Shown here: positions 22,942 through 31,500 of the stretch, one piece after another | How the letters are laid out: each line of letters starts with the position of its first letter | Numbering within the stretch: position 1 is the first letter of the stretch | Assembly (NCBI GenBank): GCA_026413805.1 | Contig: JAOAKE010000004.1 | Coordinates: forward strand, 1-36,862 | Length of the DNA stretch: 36,862 nt | Reading direction: 5' to 3' | Source: Microcaldota archaeon | GTDB lineage: Archaea > Micrarchaeota > Micrarchaeia > Anstonellales > Anstonellaceae | Program-made: the position numbers and the translations under genes | Notes under the pieces: model-generated | Database searches by the model: none | What the model was told of the DNA's origin: nothing | The model's input: the letters and a program-made list of their open reading frames with translations, nothing else

Positions 22942-24186
22942 ATGAACAGGCTAAACTCAACTGACCCGGACATTTACCACTTCATAAAAATGGAGCTTCA
23001 GCGCCAGAGGGATGGGCTGGAGCTGATTCCATCTGAGAATTTCTGCTCGCTTGCCGTGATGGAGGCGCAGGGGAGCGTGCTTACAAACAAATACTCTGAA
23101 GGCTACCCAGGCAAGCGCTACTATGGAGGCAACCAGTTTGTTGATGAGTGCGAGCGGCTTGCCATTGAGCGCGCAAAGCAGCTTTTTCACGCCGACCATG
23201 CCAATGTCCAGCCGCATGCAGGCTCTCAGGCAAACATGGCAGTCTATTTTGCCCTTCTCCAGCCAGGGGACAAGATAATGGGGCTGAACCTTTCCCATGG
23301 CGGGCACCTGACCCATGGCTCGCCTGTCAATTTCTCAGGGAAGGTCTACAAGATAATCCCATACAACGTCCATCCACAGACCCACCTTCTTGATTACGAC
23401 GCAATTGAAAAGCAGGCAAAAGAAGAGAAGCCGCAGCTTATTGTAGCTGGCTTCACCGCCTACCCGCGCCAGGTCGATTTCAAGAGATTTGCAGAAATTG
23501 CAGAAGCCTCAGACTCCTATTTGATGGTGGATATGGCGCACATCGCAGGCCTTATTGCAGGAGGCCAGCACCCCCACCCATTCCCTCATGCAGATGTAGT
23601 TACAACTACCACCCACAAGACACTTCGCGGGCCGCGGGGTGCGATGATTCTTTGCAAAGAGGAATATGCACAGCTTATTGACAAGGCAGTGTTTCCTGGG
23701 CTTCAGGGCGGGCCATTTGACCATGCAATTGCCGCCAAGGCAGTCTGCCTCAAAGAGGCAATGCAGCCTGAATTTTCAGATTATGCCCGCCGGATAGTTG
23801 AAAATGCCCGTGCCCTTGCAGATTCCCTCATTGAAGAGGGAATGACGCTGATTTCAGGAGGGACAGACACCCACCTTTTGCTTGTTGACTTGAGGAACAT
23901 GGGAATAACTGGGAAAGAGGCGCAGCTTGCACTGGAAGAGGCGAACATAACTGTGAATAAGAACACCATCCCATATGACCCCCAATCGCCATTTGTAACA
24001 AGCGGTATTCGCCTTGGCACTCCAGCCCTCACCACCCGCGGGATGGGGAAAAGCGAGATGCAGCAAATCGGAAAGATGATAAAGAAAGTGTGTGCCGCAC
24101 CTTCTGATGCTTCACTGAAGGCAAGGGTGCGAGAAGAAGTGCTGGAACTTACCAAGAGGTTCCCGCTTTATCCGGAGCTTGGTTAG
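22942..24186 (+). CDS. glyA: Serine hydroxymethyltransferase
   Basis: A PLP enzyme converting serine and tetrahydrofolate (or a pterin analogue) to glycine and methylene-THF. At 414 aa it matches the bacterial length. Landmarks are [36 protein letters not shown] and [15 protein letters not shown], with the PLP lysine at 226. AAAGGAGG at 22926-22933 selects ATG 22942 over the out-of-frame ATG 22938. It follows purB by 22 bases. Co-occurrence with FolD and FolC indicates that tetrahydrofolate is the carrier. Confidence 0.97.
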   Translation: MNRLNSTDPDIYHFIKMELQRQRDGLELIPSENFCSLAVMEAQGSVLTNKYSEGYPGKRYYGGNQFVDECERLAIERAKQLFHADHANVQPHAGSQANMAVYFALLQPGDKIMGLNLSHGGHLTHGSPVNFSGKVYKIIPYNVHPQTHLLDYDAIEKQAKEEKPQLIVAGFTAYPRQVDFKRFAEIAEASDSYLMVDMAHIAGLIAGGQHPHPFPHADVVTTTTHKTLRGPRGAMILCKEEYAQLIDKAVFPGLQGGPFDHAIAAKAVCLKEAMQPEFSDYARRIVENARALADSLIEEGMTLISGGTDTHLLLVDLRNMGITGKEAQLALEEANITVNKNTIPYDPQSPFVTSGIRLGTPALTTRGMGKSEMQQIGKMIKKVCAAPSDASLKARVREEVLELTKRFPLYPELG

Positions 24187-24260
24187 ATGGGGCCTACAAA
24201 CAAGCCAGAGCCAAGATGGGCAAAATGGACGCCAAAATAAAAAGGCAAAAAGGTGTTCTA

Positions 24261-25100
24261 ATGCCGCACGTAGTCAATGGCAATTCACTTGCCGATTCCA
24301 TACTGGAAAAGGCCAAGGGGCAAATTGCCTCATTTTCCCGCCCGCCATGCCTTGCAATAGTGATGGTGGGCAACAACCCTGCCTCGCAAGTCTATGTCCG
24401 CAGGAAAGAAGAGGCCTGCAAGAAGGTTGGGATAAAGACAAAAAACATCCACCTGCCTTCCTCTGCAACAGAGGGCGAGGTAATGGAGCAAATCCTTGCG
24501 CTCAACTCGGATTCATCAGTTGATGCCATACTTGTTCAGCTTCCCCTCCCGCCCCATATTGACGAAGAAAGGGTGCTTTGCCAAATATCCCCAAAAAAGG
24601 ATGTTGATGGCTTCCACCCAGAGAATTTTGGAAGGGCAGCCCTCGGCACAGGCCAGCTGCTTCCTTGCACGCCAAAAGGAGTCCTCCATATCCTAAAAGA
24701 AAGCAAGATAGGGTTGGCTGGAAAGCACGCAGTGATAGTGGGAAGAAGCCGAATAGTTGGAAAGCCGCTTGCCTTCCTTTTGCTAAATGAAGACTGCACA
24801 GTTACCATTTGCCACAGCAAGACCAAGAACCTAAAAGAAGTGGCGCGGCAGGCAGACATACTCTGCGTTGCTGTCGGCAAGCCGAGAACCATAACAGCAG
24901 AGATGGTAAAAGAAGGCGCAGCAGTCATTGACATCGGGATAAACCGGGAGGGCGAAAAGCTCGTAGGCGATGTAGATTTTGAAGGAGTAAAGGGCAAGGC
25001 ATCCATTATCACTCCTGTCCCAGGCGGGGTAGGGCCAATGACTGTTGCCATGCTGATTGAAAACACCCTATTGTGCTACAAGCTTCAAGGCGGAAAGTGA
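24261..25100 (+). CDS. folD: Methylene-THF dehydrogenase / methenyl-THF cyclohydrolase
   Basis: FolD oxidises methylene-THF to methenyl-THF and hydrolyses that to 10-formyl-THF, the formyl donor for PurN. About 279 aa, normal for the family. It shows YVRRKEEACKKVGI (catalytic Lys in the YxxxK pattern), VQLPLPPHI, PKKDVDGFHP, IVGRSRIVGKP in the Rossmann loop, and the C-terminal TPVPGGVGPMT. ATG 24261 is chosen because AAAGGTG precedes it; an upstream ATG at 24216 would add 15 residues that do not match the family. It ends six bases before folC. Confidence 0.97.
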   Translation: MPHVVNGNSLADSILEKAKGQIASFSRPPCLAIVMVGNNPASQVYVRRKEEACKKVGIKTKNIHLPSSATEGEVMEQILALNSDSSVDAILVQLPLPPHIDEERVLCQISPKKDVDGFHPENFGRAALGTGQLLPCTPKGVLHILKESKIGLAGKHAVIVGRSRIVGKPLAFLLLNEDCTVTICHSKTKNLKEVARQADILCVAVGKPRTITAEMVKEGAAVIDIGINREGEKLVGDVDFEGVKGKASIITPVPGGVGPMTVAMLIENTLLCYKLQGGK

Positions 25101-25106
25101 GGCACA

Positions 25107-26375
25107 ATGTCTTCTTATCAAAAGGCGCTAAAAGGTCTCTATTCCCTTGACAAGTTTGGAAGCCAGCTGGGGTTGGAAAGAATAAGGCACCTGCTTGAAG
25201 CCCTCGGCCATCCTGAGCGGAAATACAAATGCGTTGTTGTTGGCGGAAGCAACGGGAAGGGCTCAACTGTAGAGATGCTGGGAAGCATCCTTCAGCAAGC
25301 TGGTTTTAAGGTAGGGACGTATTTTTCCCCGCAAATTGAGGAGTTCCCAGAAAGGATAAGGGTGAATGGAAAGAATGCTTCAAATGAGGAAATCGCCGAG
25401 GCATACTACAAGGTTGCAGATGTTTGCGCAAAAAGGTCAATCCAGGCAACCTTCTTTGAAGTTGCCACTGCCATGGCACTGTGCGTGTTTGAAAAGCAAG
25501 GGGTTGATTTTGCAGTGCTTGAGGTAGGGCTTGGCGGCAGGCTGGATGCCACCAATGCAGTTGAGCCTTCAGTTTCTTGCATAGCCTCAATCTCGCTTGA
25601 GCACACGCACATACTGGGCGACACTGAGGAGAAAATAGCGCTTGAAAAATGTGGGATAGCGCGAAAGGGGAAGCCCCTTGTAGTCGGGCAGGTAAATGGC
25701 ATTGTGAAAAAAACCATTGAGTCTCGCTGTGCAGAAATTCTGGCAAAGCCGATATTTGTCTCCGAATCTGCGGAGGTTTCTTCAATTAAAAAGTCAGGAT
25801 TTAACTACTCATTCAAGGTGAAGACCAAAAAAGAAAGCTACTCTGTTTTCCTTGGGGCTCCCGGCAGGTTCCAGATAAACAATGCATTGGTTGCCTTGCT
25901 GGCAGCAGAGGCGCTGGGAGTGAAAAAAGCCGCGATTGAAAAAGGGCTTGCCCTTGCAGTGCCAAAATACCGCTTTGAGCTAATCTCCCGCTCCCCCAAG
26001 GTCTTTGCAGACTGCTGCCACAACCCTGGGGCTGCCTTTGCCCTTGTTTCAGAATTGAGGCAGCTTAGAGGTAAAAAGGTTCTTCTTTTTTCTGCCATGG
26101 CTGACAAAGACTATGCTCGGGTGCTGGACATACTCGGCCCATTTTTTGGCAAGGTTGTGCTCACTCAGACTTCCCTGCCGAGGGCCGCCAGGCTTGGAGA
26201 CTTGAAGGCAGCGGCTTCCCACCACAGCCTGCCTTTTGTCGCAGTGAAGAAGCCTTCGCTTGCGCTAAAAGAGGCAAAAAGGCTTGCAGGCAAAAATGGA
26301 ACGGTAGTAATTGCCGGCTCTATTTACCTGTTGGGTGAGCTTTTCGGCAAAGATAAAATAAGGATTGCACAATAA
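25107..26375 (+). CDS. folC: Folylpolyglutamate / dihydrofolate synthase
   Basis: A Mur-ligase-family enzyme of 422 aa that adds glutamate to folates (and in some organisms to dihydropteroate), retaining them in the cell. The ATP-binding loop is GGSNGKGST (46-54), followed by TYFSPQIEEFPERIRVNG. The central motif VLEVGLGGRLDATN and the ISLEHTHILGDT segment are as in FolC. The C-terminal domain includes DCCHNPGA. Whether it also has dihydrofolate-synthase activity cannot be told. It is six bases after folD and 15 before the next gene, clearly one operon. Confidence 0.95.
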   Translation: MSSYQKALKGLYSLDKFGSQLGLERIRHLLEALGHPERKYKCVVVGGSNGKGSTVEMLGSILQQAGFKVGTYFSPQIEEFPERIRVNGKNASNEEIAEAYYKVADVCAKRSIQATFFEVATAMALCVFEKQGVDFAVLEVGLGGRLDATNAVEPSVSCIASISLEHTHILGDTEEKIALEKCGIARKGKPLVVGQVNGIVKKTIESRCAEILAKPIFVSESAEVSSIKKSGFNYSFKVKTKKESYSVFLGAPGRFQINNALVALLAAEALGVKKAAIEKGLALAVPKYRFELISRSPKVFADCCHNPGAAFALVSELRQLRGKKVLLFSAMADKDYARVLDILGPFFGKVVLTQTSLPRAARLGDLKAAASHHSLPFVAVKKPSLALKEAKRLAGKNGTVVIAGSIYLLGELFGKDKIRIAQ

Positions 26376-26390
26376 AAAAAGAGTGAGGAC

Positions 26391-27587
26391 ATGAAGTCGC
26401 AGATACGAAGAGAAATGATGCAGAAGCGCGATGCCCACCATTCCTCAGGCGGGCACATTCACTGCCTCAATATAATGGAGCGCTTTGTCCAGCTGCCAGA
26501 ATTTGAAAAGGCAAGCTGCATGCTGCTTTATGCCTCAAAGGGAAGCGAAGTGCACAGCGATTTTATAATCCGCTCCGCCCTTTCTCTTGGAAAATGCGTT
26601 GTCTTGCCCCGCACCATAAAGGAGGAAAAAAGGCTGGAGCTCTACCGCATAGAATCCATAGAAGAGCTTTCGCCAGGGGCATTCGGGATATTGGAGCCGC
26701 CCCCCCTGCCTGAAAGAAAGGTAAGCCCTGACGAGGTGGACTTGGCAGTAGTCCCCGGCGTGTGCTTTGACAGGAGAGGCCATAGGCTCGGCTACGGAAT
26801 GGGGTATTACGACTCCCTTCTTGGGAAGCTACGCTGCAAAAAAATAGGGCTTGCCTATGACATGCAGCTTGTGGAAAAAATACCTGAAGAGCCTCACGAC
26901 ATTGCAGTAGACATGATTGTTACAGAGAGGGAAGTTATCCACTGCTCCAGCACAGCAGGAGGCAAAAGGAAATTTCGCATAGTGGTCCTTGCCTCTGGGC
27001 GCGGAAGCGATTTCCAGTCAATAATAGATGCCAACAAAAGGGGGGAAATAGACGTGGAGATCGCAGGCTTGATTACTGACAACCCCCAGGCAAAGGCAAT
27101 TGAGCGGGCAAAGGAAAACAACATTCCTGCCTTTGCAATTGAATGGGCGACCCGCGAAGAGCTGGACAGGAAGATAAAGGAAAAACTTGACGAGCTTTCG
27201 CCTGATTTGGTGGTGCTTGCAGGCTACATGAAAATAATCAAAAGCAAGGAGCTGCTTTCTGCTTACCAAGGCAAAATAATCAACATACATCCCTCCCTTC
27301 TTCCAAAATACCCAGGCGCACATGCGCAAAGGGATGCATTTGAGGCAGGCGAGAAGGTTTCAGGCTATACCATTCACTTTGTAGATGAGTCCCTTGATGG
27401 CGGCCCGATAATCTACCAAGAGGAAGTGGACATATCTGATTGCAAGACATGGGAGGAGGCAGCAGCCAAAATACTTTCGCGCGAGCATGTCGGGTTGCCA
27501 AAGGTAGTCGGGATGGCTTCGCGAGGCGAATTCTGGCTGGAAGGAAAAAAAGTGGTCTTTAAGCCTAACAAGGCATCTTCTTTATAA
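26391..27587 (+). CDS. Fusion: 5-formyl-THF cyclo-ligase + phosphoribosylglycinamide formyltransferase
   Basis: One 398-aa frame carries two enzymes. Residues 1 to about 185 are 5-formyl-THF cyclo-ligase (MTHFS), with VVPGVCFDRRGHRLGYGMGYYD (shown here only as its ends, VVPGV and GYGMGYYD at 134-141), which binds ATP and folate. Residues about 193-398 are PurN: FRIVVLASGRGSDFQ, NIHPSLLPKYPGAHA with catalytic Asn298 and His300, and the partner Asp336 in DGGPIIYQEE. A short Ser/Gly linker (about 186-192) joins them. The first half salvages 5-formyl-THF and the second spends 10-formyl-THF on GAR in purine synthesis. All expected active-site residues are present in both halves, so the fusion appears functional. 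It is last in the one-carbon operon. Confidence 0.95.
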   Translation: MKSQIRREMMQKRDAHHSSGGHIHCLNIMERFVQLPEFEKASCMLLYASKGSEVHSDFIIRSALSLGKCVVLPRTIKEEKRLELYRIESIEELSPGAFGILEPPPLPERKVSPDEVDLAVVPGVCFDRRGHRLGYGMGYYDSLLGKLRCKKIGLAYDMQLVEKIPEEPHDIAVDMIVTEREVIHCSSTAGGKRKFRIVVLASGRGSDFQSIIDANKRGEIDVEIAGLITDNPQAKAIERAKENNIPAFAIEWATREELDRKIKEKLDELSPDLVVLAGYMKIIKSKELLSAYQGKIINIHPSLLPKYPGAHAQRDAFEAGEKVSGYTIHFVDESLDGGPIIYQEEVDISDCKTWEEAAAKILSREHVGLPKVVGMASRGEFWLEGKKVVFKPNKASSL

Positions 27588-27627
27588 TTTTTTATCAGCT
27601 AAACGCCTCTGATACGCAAGTGGTAAT

Positions 27628-28248
27628 ATGCTGGATAAAATAGTAGGTTGGCTAAAAAGGCTTTTTATGAGGAAAAAGAGTGTTTCCCTCGGGATATACG
27701 GCTCGCCCAATGTCGGAAAGACCACCCTTGCAAACAGGATATGCGTGGATTTAGTCGGGGAGCCAATGGGCGCCATAAGCCCAATCCCCCATGAGACAAG
27801 GGTGGTGCAAAAAAAGGACAAGGTTTCACTAAAGCTGCACGGCTATACCCTCACCATGAGCCTCCTTGACATGCCAGGCATAGCTGTAAAGGTAGATTAC
27901 CGCGACTTTTTAGGCTATGGGCTTTCCAAGGAAGAGGCACAGAAGAGAGCGCGCGAGGCAACCCGCGGCGTTGTAGAGGCAGTCCGGCACATGGATAAGG
28001 TAGACGCCGCACTGTTCATAATAGATGCTACGCAGGACCCATACACCCAGGCAAACATAACCATTCTTGGAAACATGGAAGCGAGGGGCATTCCAGTGAT
28101 AATAGTCGCCAACAAAATAGACCTGCCTGAAGCAAATGTCTCGCGGGTAAAAGAGGCATTCCCTGGCTACAACTTTGTTGAAGTCTCTGCAATGACTGGC
28201 GAAAACATTGACAAGCTATACAGCGAAATCGTCCAAAAACTCACCTGA
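27628..28248 (+). CDS. Era-like small GTPase (OapA-like)
   Basis: 206 aa with complete GTPase boxes: G1 GSPNVGKT (25-32), G3 DMPG, G4 NKID, G5 SAMTGEN. It lacks the C-terminal KH domain of true Era. Archaeal Era-like GTPases of this size are conserved next to a zinc-ribbon (DUF2072) gene, as here; in haloarchaea the set is called origin-associated proteins (Oap). It ends 16 bases before that zinc-ribbon gene. Molecular role is unknown; the tie to replication origins is known only from gene neighbourhood in other archaea. Confidence 0.85.
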   Translation: MLDKIVGWLKRLFMRKKSVSLGIYGSPNVGKTTLANRICVDLVGEPMGAISPIPHETRVVQKKDKVSLKLHGYTLTMSLLDMPGIAVKVDYRDFLGYGLSKEEAQKRAREATRGVVEAVRHMDKVDAALFIIDATQDPYTQANITILGNMEARGIPVIIVANKIDLPEANVSRVKEAFPGYNFVEVSAMTGENIDKLYSEIVQKLT

Positions 28249-28264
28249 TTCTGCGGTGTTGGAA

Positions 28265-28741
28265 ATGCACAAGTGCGCAAGGTGTGGCAAAACCGTTAAC
28301 TCACTTGAAGAGGTAAGCAATGGCTGTTCTTGCGGCTCAAAAATATTTGTGTTTGACAAGGAGGCAATCAGCGCCCAAAAAGAGCTTGAATGGAGAGAGG
28401 TATCTCCTCCATGGGCGGGGCTTCCGCCAGAATATGCAAAAAATGAAGGCAGCAGCGGGAAAAGCCAGCAGGCTGAGGCCGACGTCTCAAAGGCAGAGGG
28501 CGACGGCCGGCCGCCCCCCTCCTACTTTGCGCGGGCAACCTTCACTTCCGAGGATGTTGAAAACATAAAAATACTTGGGGAGGGAGTTTTCCTGCTGGAC
28601 ATAAAGGCAATCTCAAACGAGCCGCTGGTAATAAAAGACGAGGAAGAAGTCTATTATATCCGCCTTCCTTTTGAAAACAATTTGAGGATAGTCAGCCCCC
28701 AATCAAAAGACGAGGGGCAAAAAGCAAAACCAGGCCAATAG
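28265..28741 (+). CDS. Zinc-ribbon protein (DUF2072 / OapC-like)
   Basis: About 158 aa. The N-terminal zinc ribbon MHKCARCGKTVNSLEEV then GCSCGSKIFVF holds four cysteines. A poorly conserved charged linker follows, and then a C-terminal domain (FTSEDVENIKILGEGVF, then VYYIRLPF). This is the layout of archaeal DUF2072. The start is ATG 28265, where the zinc ribbon begins, with GGTG upstream, not the upstream frame that runs through the GTPase gene. OapB (DUF2073), which lies between these two in haloarchaea, is absent here. Its last 50 bases overlap the converging next gene. Confidence 0.8.
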   Translation: MHKCARCGKTVNSLEEVSNGCSCGSKIFVFDKEAISAQKELEWREVSPPWAGLPPEYAKNEGSSGKSQQAEADVSKAEGDGRPPPSYFARATFTSEDVENIKILGEGVFLLDIKAISNEPLVIKDEEEVYYIRLPFENNLRIVSPQSKDEGQKAKPGQ

Positions 28742-29942
28742 CAATCAGTATCAATGCCCCAATGGCATGCCCCCATGAAGCTATCTTGTCCCCAAGCGCC
28801 CCGCCAGCTGCAAAGAAGGCAAGCAAGAATACTGCTATGTCGTCAATCATGTAAAGGAAGCAATAAACCAACACATAGCCATAGGTCTGCCACCATGGAA
28901 GGTTCTGCAAGGCAAGGACTTGGGTAAATACCACTGGAATCGCAGAAGAGCACACAAATTCTATTGAATTGACTGTGAATGCCAGAAGGACTATGCCTGC
29001 AAAGGTTGCCAAGGTAAGCGGCTGGTGCAGGATGCCTTTTGCTTCCTTCTTTATCTTTGACTTCTGGGCAATGTCACCAACTTGGCAGGCAATCTGCCCC
29101 CTGTTTTTTACAAACTCCCGCAGTGACAGCACACCCCACCATATTGCAATCGCGCCGACTATCACCATCACTATTCTTGCATATCCGACGAACATGAATG
29201 CATTTAGCCAAGCAGTCATAATCAGGAAATAAAGCGCGCCTTCTGCAAACAGGAAAGTCCCAACCACCAACAAAAAGCGCTTTCTATCGTGCAATGTCAG
29301 GGCTATTGATATCAAGTAAACAAGTATCCACATGGCGCATGGGTTGAAGCCGTCAATAAACCCAAGTATGATTGCAAGGGAAAGCAAAGAGTGCTGCCTT
29401 AAGTCAAACTCCCCGATAAATGGCAGGTTTATTACTCCCGTTCTCGGCTGCGCTGGTTTTCTTTCCCCGTCACTTTCTGTCCTGTTCCCTCCGAGCCCTT
29501 CCTCTATTGCCTTTCTTATCATTTCAGGGGTGGTCTTTGAGTCAAACCCAACAATTATTGTGTCGTTTATTATTGTGGTCGGAGTGCCTGTCGGCTTTGC
29601 GCCTCTCTCCTTTAGCATCTGTTCCATCAAGCGGGCTTCCTTTTCATGTGTAATGTCGTGGTAAACCCAGCGTGCCTTTGGGTATTCCTCTGCAATTTTT
29701 TGGTTGTAATCCACTTGCTCTTTGCAGTGCGGGCAGGCAGGGTGGTAAAAAAAATGGACCTCGATTGCCGCCTCGCCAGCACCAAATTGTTGCGGTGAAA
29801 TTGGGCCTGCCACAGGCCCAAAAACGAAAGAATAAAGCGCAAGAATGACAGCAAGCAGTGTTATGAACCTGTTGAACGGCTCTGCAAGGAATTCGCCTGC
29901 CTTTTTTGCCAATTCTGAAAAAACTCTGCTGCCAAAATTCAT
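28692..29942 (-). CDS. CcdA/DsbD-like transmembrane thiol-redox protein with thioredoxin domain
   Basis: 416 aa. An N-terminal membrane helix (about 25-45), an extracellular thioredoxin-like domain with FYHPACPHCKEQ (CPHC at 70-73) and GTPTTIIND, then about six membrane helices of CcdA type. The two intramembrane cysteines that pass electrons are visible in GFNPCAMW and FVCSSAIP. CcdA/DsbD proteins carry reducing power across the membrane to extracytoplasmic thiols. It may serve the three thioredoxin-fold proteins at 13931-16613. It is third in an operon with rpl35ae and archease, and its 3' end overlaps the opposite gene by 50 bases. Confidence 0.88.
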   Translation of the reverse strand: MNFGSRVFSELAKKAGEFLAEPFNRFITLLAVILALYSFVFGPVAGPISPQQFGAGEAAIEVHFFYHPACPHCKEQVDYNQKIAEEYPKARWVYHDITHEKEARLMEQMLKERGAKPTGTPTTIINDTIIVGFDSKTTPEMIRKAIEEGLGGNRTESDGERKPAQPRTGVINLPFIGEFDLRQHSLLSLAIILGFIDGFNPCAMWILVYLISIALTLHDRKRFLLVVGTFLFAEGALYFLIMTAWLNAFMFVGYARIVMVIVGAIAIWWGVLSLREFVKNRGQIACQVGDIAQKSKIKKEAKGILHQPLTLATFAGIVLLAFTVNSIEFVCSSAIPVVFTQVLALQNLPWWQTYGYVLVYCFLYMIDDIAVFLLAFFAAGGALGDKIASWGHAIGALILIAIGLVLLFAPRLLIGG

Positions 29943-29952
29943 CTAAAGCGCC

Positions 29953-30348
29953 TTAAACATCCAATATAATCCTTATTGTCCAGCCATCCTTGTCTTCCTT
30001 TACCATCAACTCATGGTAAGTCACTGCCTTGACAGAGTCCCGAGGCCTTTTCTTCTCCCCCCAAGCCTCAAGCTCAACTGAGCATTTTTCCCCGTCAAAC
30101 TTTCTTACCTTCATTCGTGAGAAGACAACCTCATGCGTGTCAGCATAAGCCAAAAGGTCAGCAAGTGCCTGCACTGTCAGCTCTTCAAGGCTGTGCGCAG
30201 AGACAGACAAAACAACGCGCTCCTTTTCTTTTGCGCTTCCAATAACGCTGAACATCGCCTTCGCAGCATTTTCGAGCGCCTCAGGGTAGCTTTTGCCATA
30301 AGCCTCAAACATTATGTCTGCCGTGTGTTCCAAGAAGCGATACTCCAT
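29953..30348 (-). CDS. Archease (RtcB tRNA-ligase cofactor)
   Basis: 131 aa, normal size. Archease speeds RtcB, the ligase that joins tRNA exon halves after intron excision. MEYRFLEHTADIMFEAYG carries the conserved Asp of HTAD, which binds metal; other family marks are ALENAAKAMFSVI and VKAVTYHEL. ATG 30348 is chosen over TTG 30351; GTGAG overlapping the rpl35ae stop is its ribosome site, so translation is coupled. The partner rtcB is not in this window. The gene is relevant here because four tRNA genes in the window hold seven introns. Confidence 0.95.
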   Translation of the reverse strand: MEYRFLEHTADIMFEAYGKSYPEALENAAKAMFSVIGSAKEKERVVLSVSAHSLEELTVQALADLLAYADTHEVVFSRMKVRKFDGEKCSVELEAWGEKKRPRDSVKAVTYHELMVKEDKDGWTIRIILDV

Positions 30349-30354
30349 CAAAGC

Positions 30355-30618
30355 TCACTTCTCCTGTATCTCGATCTCTGTCCCGAGCGCCTGCCCTGGC
30401 AGCCCCTTGTCAAACTTTACCAAAACCGCCCCAGAGTTGCCATGTGCCTTGCTAACCTTCCCAACAATTTCCTTTCCAGTTGCAGTTTTCCAAACCACCC
30501 TGCTCCCTACGATGCCGCTTGCAGCGCTTCTGTCCTTTACCCCTTCCACCTGCACCACATATTGGTTGGTGTATTCAGTGTGCACTCCGCGGCGATAGCT
30601 AACCAGCCTTCCTTTCAT
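30355..30618 (-). CDS. rpl35ae: Ribosomal protein L35Ae
   Basis: 87 aa, the archaeal length. KGRLVSYRRGVHTEYTNQY, VGSRVVWKT and GKVSKAHGNSGAVLVKF are the conserved core. ATG 30618 has GGAGGT eight bases upstream; the longer upstream frame overlaps the divergent promoter and is not used. It leads the operon rpl35ae-archease-CcdA-like, and is divergent from the methyltransferase gene. Confidence 0.93.
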   Translation of the reverse strand: MKGRLVSYRRGVHTEYTNQYVVQVEGVKDRSAASGIVGSRVVWKTATGKEIVGKVSKAHGNSGAVLVKFDKGLPGQALGTEIEIQEK

Positions 30619-30662
30619 CAGAACGACCTCCGCTTTCTTCTGGCAGAGGTTTGTTAAGTGAA

Positions 30663-30675
30663 ACTTATTTATATG
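30663..30675 (+). promoter_or_regulatory. TATA box of the methyltransferase gene
   Basis: ACTTATTTATATG lies about 20-30 bases before ATG 30694, the spacing of a leaderless archaeal message. It supports that start over the ATG at 30658. Confidence 0.6.
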
Positions 30676-30693
30676 TATTCTCAAAGTTGGAGC

Positions 30694-31500
30694 ATGGCGC
30701 GCATTCGCGAAAAGGTTCGGCTATTTTACGAGAGGCATCCCTACCCTTCCCAAAAAGTAAATTCAAGAGAAGACCTGTTGCATTCGCTTCACTCAAAGGT
30801 GATGGAAAAAATTCTTGCAGCCGCAGGCCTTTCTCTAAAATCGCTGGAAGGCATGCGTGTGCTTGATGCAGGCTGCGGGACAGGGGAAAAGGCAGTCTTT
30901 TGCTCTTTGCTTGGCGCCAAGGCAGATGCCTTTGACATCTCTTGCACTTCAATAAGCGAGGCAAGGAAGCTTGCCGCCAAGCTCTCTGCACCCGTGCATT
31001 TCCAGGTAGCTTCATTTGAGGGAGTGCGCCTGAAGCAAGAATATGACCTTATCTTGTGCATAGGCTCGCTCCATCACACTGAAAACCCAAAAAAGAACTT
31101 CATGAAGGTTGCGGGTTTTCTCAAGCCAGGAGGCTTCATAGTATTGGGGCTTTACAACTTATACGGCAGGCTTGCCTTCAGGCTTTACCGCAGCCTCTTG
31201 TGGCTCGGGGAAAAAGACCCAGAGAGCATAATCAAAAAAACAGGCATCTTCAAAGAAAAAGACAGGCACAGGTACAGCATTCTTGCTGACCGCCTTGCTT
31301 CCCCACATGAGACCTACCACTCGGTAGAAGAGGTTCTTGGCTGGTTTTCAGAGGCAGGCATTTTGCCAATTGCATCTGAGCCGCCAGTCAGGCTCACTTC
31401 CAAGCCTCACATCCTATTTTCTCAGCTTTGCTGGCTTGCAAAAAGGAGGGGATTCTTTTTTATCGGCGGCAGAAAGCAGCTGCCAAACCCGCCAAAATAA
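30694..31500 (+). CDS. SAM-dependent methyltransferase
   Basis: About 268 aa. A class I fold with the SAM motif VLDAGCGTGEKAVF, acidic loop DAFDIS, and CIGSLHHTENP typical of UbiE-like small-molecule enzymes. The head KVRLFYERHPYPSQK occurs in a family of uncharacterised methyltransferases. The substrate is unknown. Start ATG 30694 is set by the TATA spacing. Its last 41 bases overlap the converging coiled-coil gene. Confidence 0.85.
   Translation: MARIREKVRLFYERHPYPSQKVNSREDLLHSLHSKVMEKILAAAGLSLKSLEGMRVLDAGCGTGEKAVFCSLLGAKADAFDISCTSISEARKLAAKLSAPVHFQVASFEGVRLKQEYDLILCIGSLHHTENPKKNFMKVAGFLKPGGFIVLGLYNLYGRLAFRLYRSLLWLGEKDPESIIKKTGIFKEKDRHRYSILADRLASPHETYHSVEEVLGWFSEAGILPIASEPPVRLTSKPHILFSQLCWLAKRRGFFFIGGRKQLPNPPK

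Noticed and set aside
20710-27587. Lrp/AsnC protein as regulator of the glyA block
   Set aside because: The two are separated by a tRNA gene and no shared binding repeat was found, so the link is unsupported.
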